Origin: Pseudomonadota bacterium
GTDB taxonomy: Bacteria > Pseudomonadota > Gammaproteobacteria > Burkholderiales > Burkholderiaceae_C
Direction: 5' to 3'
NCBI GenBank assembly: GCA_021798395.1
Contig: JAJZHS010000001.1
Location: 1 to 32,021 of the forward strand
Length of the DNA stretch: 32,021 nucleotides
Position 1 is the first letter of the stretch. Every line of letters begins with the position of its first letter. A program made the position numbers and the translations under genes. Below, in pieces: positions 14,973 through 21,368 of the stretch. The notes beneath the pieces are model-generated. The model searched no databases. It saw nothing but the letters and a program-made list of their open reading frames with translations, and was not told the DNA's origin.

Positions 14973-16580
14973 TCAGAATTTCACGAAGTCGCCGGCCGCC
15001 GCGCCGACCGGCGCCGGGCGGGCTGCGATTCCGCGCGGCGAGGACGCGGTGCGCTCGACGCCGGCCGGGTTCGGGGCCGGGGCCTGATCGTCGACGCGGA
15101 ACTGCCCGATCAGGTCCTGCAGCGTCGTCGCCTGGGCGTTCATTTCCTCAGCGGTGGCGGCGAGTTGCTCGGACGCGGAGGCGTTCTGCTGGGTGACTCC
15201 GCTGAGCTGGGCGACGGCCTGGTTGATCTGCTGCATGCCGGTGGACTGTTCATCGGTCGCGGCGGCGATCTCCTGCACCAGGCCGTAGTTCTTGGTCTTG
15301 AGGACGACGAGGTCGGCCAGCAGGTCCCGGGCACTCTCGGCATGCTTGACGGTCGAGCCCGCCAGCTCGCCGATCTCCTTGGCCGCGGCCTGGCTCTTTT
15401 CGGCGAGCTTGCGCACTTCGGCGGCGACGACGGCGAACCCCTTGCCGTGCTCGCCGGCGCGGGCGGCCTCGATGGCGGCATTGAGGGCGAGCATGTTGGT
15501 CTGATAGGCGATGTCGTCGATGACCGAGATGCGCTCGGCGATGGACTGCATGGCCGTGGCCGTCTCGCCCACGGCGACGTTGCTGTCCTTGGCGCGCTGC
15601 AGCACCTGCTGGGAGAGCGCGTCGGCGGAGGCGGCGTTGTCGGCGTTCTGCTTGATCGAGGCGGCCGCCTGCTCGACGGTGGCGGAGGTTTCCTCGACCG
15701 ATGCGGCCTGTTCGGAGGACGCCTGGGACAGGCTCTGCGACGTCGACGAGACCTGCGACGAGGCCGACAGCAGCTGATCGGATGAGGAGCGCACGGAGCC
15801 GATGACTTGGGTGAGGTGCTGGACCATGTCGGCCAGCGCCGCCAGCAACTGGCCGGTCTCGTCGCGCGAATGGGCATCCACCCGCACGGAGAGATCCCCT
15901 GCGGCGACACGCTGGGCCACGCCCACCGCCTTGGCCAGCGGAATCGTGATCGAGCGGGTGACCGAAACCGCCAGCGCGAAGGTGAGGACGATGGCGATGA
16001 AGCCTGCGAACACGCTCAGCCAGGTCGCCGCGTGATAGTCCGTCAGGCCGGCCTGGTACAGGGCACCGATCCGGCGGTCCTGTTCGGCCGACGTGGCGGC
16101 CATCACCGCGTTGAGTTCACGCACGATCGGGGCCGACTTCTGCAGGTACTCGCTGGTCGCATAGCCGAAGTTGCCCTGTTGCATCTGCGATTGGACATCG
16201 GCCAACGCGGTGCGGTTGCTCGCCAGCACGGCGCGTGTCTGGGCCAGCCGCTGCTGCATCGCCGGCGGCAGCGACATTCCCGCCAGTTTCTTCATCGCCG
16301 CGTTGGTCAGCGCGCGGTTGCGCTCGATCGCCGACTTGGTCGCCGCGGAGTACGTCTGCTGCAGCAGCGCGGTCAGAACGTGGCGGGACGTGCTCTGGTA
16401 GTTCTCGTGGATGCCGGAAAGCAGGCGCTGCGCGCGAACTTCGGTGGAGACGATGGTTTCGGTGTGCGCATTGATCCGCGCCATCTGGAAGATTCCGAAC
16501 GCGGTTCCGACGACGAACATCAGGGCGAACAGACCGAAGCCCAGTCCGAGGCGGCGGCCGATTTTCAGATTCTTGAACAT
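14973..16580 (-). CDS. Transmembrane methyl-accepting chemotaxis protein
   Basis: 535 residues. TM1 about 11-33, a helical periplasmic sensor of about 150 residues (4HB-like), TM2 about 187-209, HAMP (starting SVTRSITIPLAKAV), then the signalling coiled coil. The hairpin tip reads DDIAYQTNMLALNAAIEAARAG, normal for receptors that bind CheA/CheW. The C-terminus ends in DFVKF, fitting the CheR/CheB tether pattern x-aromatic-x-x-aromatic. The ligand cannot be told from sequence. It lies 16 bp before cheW, 25 bp after cheA. Confidence 0.95.
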   Translation of the reverse strand: MFKNLKIGRRLGLGFGLFALMFVVGTAFGIFQMARINAHTETIVSTEVRAQRLLSGIHENYQSTSRHVLTALLQQTYSAATKSAIERNRALTNAAMKKLAGMSLPPAMQQRLAQTRAVLASNRTALADVQSQMQQGNFGYATSEYLQKSAPIVRELNAVMAATSAEQDRRIGALYQAGLTDYHAATWLSVFAGFIAIVLTFALAVSVTRSITIPLAKAVGVAQRVAAGDLSVRVDAHSRDETGQLLAALADMVQHLTQVIGSVRSSSDQLLSASSQVSSTSQSLSQASSEQAASVEETSATVEQAAASIKQNADNAASADALSQQVLQRAKDSNVAVGETATAMQSIAERISVIDDIAYQTNMLALNAAIEAARAGEHGKGFAVVAAEVRKLAEKSQAAAKEIGELAGSTVKHAESARDLLADLVVLKTKNYGLVQEIAAATDEQSTGMQQINQAVAQLSGVTQQNASASEQLAATAEEMNAQATTLQDLIGQFRVDDQAPAPNPAGVERTASSPRGIAARPAPVGAAAGDFVKF

Positions 16581-16605
16581 GGTTGTCTCTCTTGTTTGGA
16601 GTCCG

Positions 16606-18798
16606 TCATGCCGACAGCTGCGGTGCCTGGTGCATGCCGTGTCGGCTCACCCGCGCCAGCAGCGTCGGCACGTCGAGAATCAGCGCCACCTCGCCGTTGC
16701 CGAGAATGGTCGATCCGCTGATTCCCTGGAGGTGGGTGAACAGTGCGCCCAGGGGCTTGATGACCGTCTGGTATTCCCCGAGCAGGGCGTCCACCACCAG
16801 CCCGGCGCGCTGCCCGGCCGCCTGGGCGACGACAACGTTGCGGCGCCGGGACGCGGCCTGCTCCAGATCCGACGGCACGCCCAGTGCATCGCGCAGATGC
16901 AGCAGCGGCAGCACTTCGCCGCGCAGGCTGAGATAACCCTGCCGGCGCTCGGTCGGCGCATATTCGAGGCATTCGACCACGGCATCGAGCGGAAGGACAT
17001 AGCTGCGCCCGGCGCTCTGGACCAGGAAGCCGTCGATGATCGCCAGGGTGAGCGGAAGCCGCAGCCGCATCTCGGTGCCCTGGCCGGCGCTGCTGCGGAT
17101 GTCGATCGACCCGCGAATGGCCTCGATGTTGCGTCGCACCACGTCCATTCCGACGCCGCGACCGGACAAATCGGTCACGGCCTCCGCGGTGGAGAACCCC
17201 GGCTCGAAGATCAACGCCCAGACCTCGGCGTCGGGCATCGCCGAGGCCTGTTCGGGCGTGACCAGCCCGCGCTCGACCGCCTTGGCCAGAATGCGGTCGC
17301 GGTTCAGGCCGCCGCCGTCGTCGGCGACGGTGATCAGGATGCTGCCCGAATCGTGGCACGCGGCCAGCCGCAGCGTTCCCTGTGCCGGCTTGCCGCGCGC
17401 GACGCGCAGCTCGGGCGCCTCGATGCCATGGTCGATGGCGTTGCGCACCAGATGCATCAGCGGATCGGCGATGCGCTCGACCAGCGTCTTGTCCATCTCG
17501 GTTTCGGCACCCTCGATCACCAGCGCGATGTCCTTGCCGAGTTCGCGCGACACGTCGCGCACCACGCGCTGGAAGCGGGCGAAGGTCTCGCCGATCTCGA
17601 CCATGCGCAGCTTGAGCGCGCGCTCGCGGATGTCCTCGACGAGCCGGGTGACCTGCGCGGCAGCCTCCACCTGCGCCGCGTTGCGGGCGTGGAGGGCGTT
17701 GCCCGCGCTGGCGATGACCAGTTCGCCCACCAGGTTGATCAGGGCGTCGAGCTTGTCGGCGGCGACACGCAGCATCTGGCTGTCGCGCGATCGCTTGTCC
17801 TTGACCAGCTTTTGCTTCGCCAGCGCCGCATCGACGATGTGCTGGTGGGTCATGCCCTGCTCGACCACGACCTGTCCCAGCGGGGCGTGCGTGCCCTCGG
17901 CGCTTTGCTCCTGCGCCTGGCTGGCGAGCGCGTCGCTCAGCTCCTTCTGGGTCAACGTGCCGACCTGCACCAGGATGTCGCCGAGGCGCATGTCGTCCTC
18001 GGGCAAGGTGCGGACGAGTTCGACATAGTCGGCGATGCGGCTGTGCGCCGGCAGGATGCGGATCAGGCTGTCTTCGCGCACAAAGTCGAACACGGCCTCG
18101 ATCTCCTCCTTGGTCGCGTCGCTGCGGAAGTTGATCTCGAAACCGAGATAGCTGGTCTCCGCGTCCATGGCGTCGAGCGGCGGCAGCGCGTCGGTCAGCG
18201 TGACGAGCCCGGCGATCTCGCCGAGGCCGCGCAGATAGCGGATGAACGACAGCGGGTCCATGCCGTTGCGCAGGCTGTCGGCGCCGAAGCGCAGCGAGAT
18301 GTGCCAGGTCGCCGTCAGCGCGGCGCCCTGCGCGAGCACCGTGACCTGCGGAGCCGCTGTCGCATCGGGCGCGGCCGCGGCGACCAGCGGAGTCGTCGCC
18401 GTCGCTTGCAGCGCGGCGCGCAGGCGCTCGACCAGCGCACGCTCTTCTGCGGTGGCGCCATCGCAGGCGCCGGCTTGCGCGATCTGGTCGATCAATCCCG
18501 CCAGGTGGTCGCGGCCCTGCAACAGAAGCGCGACCACGTCGGAGTCGACGCCGATCTTGTCCGCGCGCATCTGGTCGAGCACGCTTTCGAGATGATGGGT
18601 GAAGCGCACGATCGCGTCGAGGCCGAACAGGCCGGCGGATCCCTTGATGGTGTGCGCAGCGCGGAACAGCGCATTGACGCGCTCGGGATCGGGCTGGGCC
18701 TCGAGTTCCATCAGCCCCTGCTCCATGCTGACGAGCAGTTCCTGCGCCTCGACGATGAACGATTGCAGCGCCTGCTGCATCTGTTGTTCGAAACTCAT
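16606..18798 (-). CDS. cheA: Chemotaxis histidine kinase CheA with an inserted MshEN-like tandem repeat
   Basis: 730 residues. Hpt domain (about 5-105) with phospho-His49 in RAAHTIKGSAG; an alpha/beta domain about 160-265; then two 24-residue repeats (271-294 and 306-329) of the form LGxxLVxxG...L...AL..Q; dimerisation helices (about 340-410); ATPase domain with N-box VRNAIDHGIE (451-460), DDGGG (493-497) and SGRGVGMDVV; and a CheW-like domain to the end. It autophosphorylates under receptor control and passes phosphate to CheY and CheB. Start overlaps the STAS gene by 4 bp. The tandem repeat resembles the c-di-GMP-binding motif of MshE N-terminal domains, although the second copy lacks the leading arginine. 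Confidence 0.96.
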   Translation of the reverse strand: MSFEQQMQQALQSFIVEAQELLVSMEQGLMELEAQPDPERVNALFRAAHTIKGSAGLFGLDAIVRFTHHLESVLDQMRADKIGVDSDVVALLLQGRDHLAGLIDQIAQAGACDGATAEERALVERLRAALQATATTPLVAAAAPDATAAPQVTVLAQGAALTATWHISLRFGADSLRNGMDPLSFIRYLRGLGEIAGLVTLTDALPPLDAMDAETSYLGFEINFRSDATKEEIEAVFDFVREDSLIRILPAHSRIADYVELVRTLPEDDMRLGDILVQVGTLTQKELSDALASQAQEQSAEGTHAPLGQVVVEQGMTHQHIVDAALAKQKLVKDKRSRDSQMLRVAADKLDALINLVGELVIASAGNALHARNAAQVEAAAQVTRLVEDIRERALKLRMVEIGETFARFQRVVRDVSRELGKDIALVIEGAETEMDKTLVERIADPLMHLVRNAIDHGIEAPELRVARGKPAQGTLRLAACHDSGSILITVADDGGGLNRDRILAKAVERGLVTPEQASAMPDAEVWALIFEPGFSTAEAVTDLSGRGVGMDVVRRNIEAIRGSIDIRSSAGQGTEMRLRLPLTLAIIDGFLVQSAGRSYVLPLDAVVECLEYAPTERRQGYLSLRGEVLPLLHLRDALGVPSDLEQAASRRRNVVVAQAAGQRAGLVVDALLGEYQTVIKPLGALFTHLQGISGSTILGNGEVALILDVPTLLARVSRHGMHQAPQLSA

Positions 18799-19136
18799 GC
18801 CGGCTCCTGTGCGCGCGCGGGACGGTCGAATTCGACGACCGGGTCGCCGAAGTAGGCGAGCAGGTTGCAGAGCTCCAGCGCCTCGATCACCGTGGCGCTG
18901 TGCGCGGTCAGGCGGAGGATGTGGTCGCGGCTGCTCGCCTGCTGCTTGGCGGCGAGCAGGATCTGCACGCCGGCGGTGTCGATGTCGCCGACGTCGGCGA
19001 GCTGCAGCTCGACCACCGGATGCTGGTCGATCAGTGTCGCCAGGCGCGCACGCACTTCGGCGGCGGCGTAGATGTCGAGGTCGCCCTGCAGCGCGACGCT
19101 GCAGATCGGACCGGCCTGTTGTTCGACCAGTTCCAT
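18795..19136 (-). CDS. STAS-domain protein in the chemosensory operon
   Basis: 113 residues, one STAS domain (anti-sigma-factor-antagonist fold). The loop DVGDIDTAGVQILLAAK carries a threonine where SpoIIAA-like proteins are phosphorylated on serine (DSSG), so phospho-switching is possible. No RsbW-type kinase is in the window. It overlaps the cheA start by 4 bp and follows cheY by 10 bp. STAS proteins in such operons are known from other proteobacteria, but their partner here is unknown. Confidence 0.88.
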   Translation of the reverse strand: MELVEQQAGPICSVALQGDLDIYAAAEVRARLATLIDQHPVVELQLADVGDIDTAGVQILLAAKQQASSRDHILRLTAHSATVIEALELCNLLAYFGDPVVEFDRPARAQEPA

Positions 19137-19146
19137 GCGGTTCTCC

Positions 19147-19515
19147 TCAGGGTGCGATGAGCTTGGACACGGCGGCCAGCATCTGCGCCGGCTGGAAGGG
19201 CTTGACCACCCAGGCGCGTGCGCCCGCGGCCTGGCCCTGCGCCTTCTTGTCGTCCTGGCTTTCGGTGGTCAGCATGATGATCGGCGTGAACTTGTAGTCG
19301 GCCTTCTGCTTGATCTCCTTCACCAGGGTGATACCGTCCATGTTGGGCATGTTGACGTCGCTGATGATGAGATGGATCTTGCGACCGTCGAGCTTGCCCA
19401 GCGCATCGACGCCGTCGCAGGCCTCGACCACTTCGTAGCCGGCGCTGCTGAGCGCGATGTTGACGACCTGGCGCAGCGAGGCGGAATCGTCGACGATGAG
19501 GATGGTCTTGGACAT
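19147..19515 (-). CDS. cheY: Single-domain response regulator CheY
   Basis: 122 residues, receiver domain only. Acidic pair Asp9-Asp10 (IVDDS), phosphoacceptor Asp53 (ISDVNMPNMDG), threonine pair in MLTTES, and the conserved lysine in VVKPF. It would take phosphate from CheA; output could be a flagellar motor or another target, since no flagellar or pilus genes are nearby. It starts 41 bp after the soluble receptor gene. No cheZ is present. Confidence 0.95.
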   Translation of the reverse strand: MSKTILIVDDSASLRQVVNIALSSAGYEVVEACDGVDALGKLDGRKIHLIISDVNMPNMDGITLVKEIKQKADYKFTPIIMLTTESQDDKKAQGQAAGARAWVVKPFQPAQMLAAVSKLIAP

Positions 19516-19556
19516 GGTCGTTCGCGTTCTGGATGGTTGCGCGGTTCCCGCGTGGA

Positions 19557-20546
19557 TCAGAAGAAGGTGATGTCGCCGCCGTCCGCGGCCTCGGTGGTGA
19601 GCTGACCGTTGTGCGTCAGATGCTGCTCCTGCGTCGTGTAGCCTTTGGCGATGCGGAGCAGGAAGGCGTCGATGTCGATCTGCGCGCCGGGATCTGAAGC
19701 GCGACGCGCCAGGTACGCCCGGATTTCGGTGACGAGCGCGTCGAGGCTGTCGCGGCTGTGGGAGAGGATCTGGCTGACACGATCCTGGAACTGCAGCGAC
19801 ACCAGCACGTCGCCGATCTCTTCGCGGATTCCGCCGCTTTCCTTCTGCAGCAGGTCGGACGACGTACTCAGCCCGGTGGTGACGTCGCGCAGGCGCGAGA
19901 GCACGCCGTCGATCGACGCCGCCGAACGGTCGACGAACTTCTGCTCCTCGCCGCGCGACTGTTCCGCCGATCGCGTCAGCGTCTGGATCGCGGCGGTGAT
20001 GATGTGCACCTGCTCGCCCATCTTGCGGCCGGTGTCGCGCGATTGTGCCGACAACTTGCGGACCTCGTCGGCGACCACGGCGAAGCCGCGGCCGTTCTCG
20101 CCGGCGCGCGCCGCCTCGATCGCGGCGTTGAGCGCCAGCAGGTTGGTCTTCGCCGCCAATGCAGCGACCTCCGCCGACATCGTTTCCAGCGCCTCGATGT
20201 AGCGGGTCATGCCGAGGACGTCGGCGACCATTGCCGCGCGTTTGTCCAGTGCGGCGCGCAACTCCTCCAGGACCTGCCCGAGCTCGCCTTCGCTGTGCCG
20301 GAACATGGCGACCACGCCTTCGCTGCCGTCCATGCCGGCGGCCGCCTGCTGCGACGCCTTGACGGCGTTTTCCAGGCGCGCGTGCAGGCTGGCGAAGCGC
20401 TGACTGAGCGCGACGATGGCCGACTCCATTTGCGAGCGGCCGGTTTCGATCTGCTGGCCGAGCAGCGGGATCGCCTGCGTGCACAAGGCGTCGATGCGTG
20501 TCGCAGCGTCGTCGGCGAGCAGAGACGGAGGAGGGAACTGGGACAT
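19557..20546 (-). CDS. Soluble methyl-accepting (MCP-type) protein, first gene of the che operon
   Basis: 329 residues with no membrane segment. The N-terminal ~140 residues are helical without a recognised sensor domain; a signalling tip follows (EVAALAAKTNLLALNAAIEA, then ENGRGFAVVADEVRKLS) and the remaining helices end in GGDITFF. The receptor is short, with fewer heptads than the transmembrane receptors, so it may form a different array or act as an adaptor. It lies closest to the likely promoter region (20627-20760). Confidence 0.85.
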   Translation of the reverse strand: MSQFPPPSLLADDAATRIDALCTQAIPLLGQQIETGRSQMESAIVALSQRFASLHARLENAVKASQQAAAGMDGSEGVVAMFRHSEGELGQVLEELRAALDKRAAMVADVLGMTRYIEALETMSAEVAALAAKTNLLALNAAIEAARAGENGRGFAVVADEVRKLSAQSRDTGRKMGEQVHIITAAIQTLTRSAEQSRGEEQKFVDRSAASIDGVLSRLRDVTTGLSTSSDLLQKESGGIREEIGDVLVSLQFQDRVSQILSHSRDSLDALVTEIRAYLARRASDPGAQIDIDAFLLRIAKGYTTQEQHLTHNGQLTTEAADGGDITFF

Positions 20547-20566
20547 GGCAGGACTCGGAGGAGAGG

Positions 20567-20626
20567 TCAGGACGACAGCGCGACCAGCTGCCGGGCGGTG
20601 GTTTCGAATTGGTCGATGTCCGCGGT
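20567..20626 (-). pseudogene. C-terminal remnant of an unknown gene
   Basis: Upstream of the soluble receptor an in-frame stretch reads TADIDQFETTARQLVALSS and stops. Its codons end almost only in G or C, like the real genes here, but it has no start and is closed upstream by TAG at the edge of an AT-rich stretch. It looks like the 3' end of a deleted gene of the same operon. Too short to name. Confidence 0.35.
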
Positions 20627-20647
20627 CTATCAGAATATGTATCTATT

Positions 20648-20686
20648 GTTTCATGTAAAAATGACGCGCTATATTAATAAGCGTCA
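20648..20686 (+). repeat. Shared 39-bp bipartite element, copy A
   Basis: GTTTCATGTAAAAAT, 19 bases, CGTCA. Copy B at 24333 has the same two blocks at the same distance (34 bases from first to last block) and is 14/15 identical in block one. The copy contains the dyad TGACGC-N13-GCGTCA. It lies in the AT-rich gap between the che operon (minus) and the H-NS-type gene (plus), so it may control either or both. The rest of 20627-20904 shows no gene. Confidence 0.45.
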
Positions 20687-20904
20687 AAAGAACCTTGATT
20701 TCCCGGTCGTTTTTGCGGGAAGGCTCTGCATGGATCGATCGCCATGACTCGGAAGATATCGCAGAAATTTCCGCCGATTGAGGGCGCGCGCACGGCACAG
20801 CCGCGTGGCGATCGGTGCAGGCTGTCACGGGATGTTCGGGGCCGCGGCAGCCGGCCTCGGCTGGTAACGGGCGAAGGCGCTGCAACCCAGAGGGGCAAGA
20901 CAAC

Positions 20905-21231
20905 ATGAGCAGGAGTTATGCGGAGTTGAGCACCGAGATTGCGCGGCTCACGCGGCAGGCCGACGTTGCGCGTGCGTCCGAACGCACGGCCGTCATTGCC
21001 GCAATCAAGGCGCAGATGGCCGAATACGGCATCACCACCGCCGACCTTCGTCGCGACCAGCACGGCCGCGCCGCGAAACGGACAGGCAGCGTCCCCCGAA
21101 AAAAATATCGCCACCCGGAAACGGGCCAGACATGGTCAGGCCGGGGTAAACGGCCAGCCTGGATCGTTGCAGCCGTCGAGGCCGGGTCGCGGATCGAGGA
21201 ATTCCTGGTGGATTGGCCTGGGGCTTGGTGA
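20905..21231 (+). CDS. H-NS family histone-like protein
   Basis: 108 residues from ATG 20905 (AGGGG upstream). The N-terminal helical part (1-50) would oligomerise; the C-terminal block KKYRHPETGQTWSGRGKRPA is the H-NS/MvaT-type AT-hook-like DNA-binding motif of betaproteobacterial H-NS proteins. Such proteins silence AT-rich DNA. It is encoded between two AT-rich intergenic regions. Last residues (VEAGSRIEEFLVD) also match the family. A start 30 codons upstream is open but lacks similarity. Confidence 0.9.
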   Translation: MSRSYAELSTEIARLTRQADVARASERTAVIAAIKAQMAEYGITTADLRRDQHGRAAKRTGSVPRKKYRHPETGQTWSGRGKRPAWIVAAVEAGSRIEEFLVDWPGAW

Positions 21232-21368
21232 CTGCTGCCGCGATGGAGATCGTCGACGGGGTGCCCGCAAACAGGCAGGGGCCGCCGCGGTGAACGCGGA
21301 TGCGCGCAGCGCGCCCAGCCGCAGCCAAGCGGTCGAAAGCTCGGTTACCGTCTGGTGAACTCTTCACC

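Noticed and set aside
20640..20760. FliA (sigma-28) promoter for the che operon
   Set aside because: No TAAAGTTT-N11-GCCGATAA-like pair could be found on the minus strand; the TAAAGTTA upstream of the GGDEF-EAL gene also lacks a matching -10.
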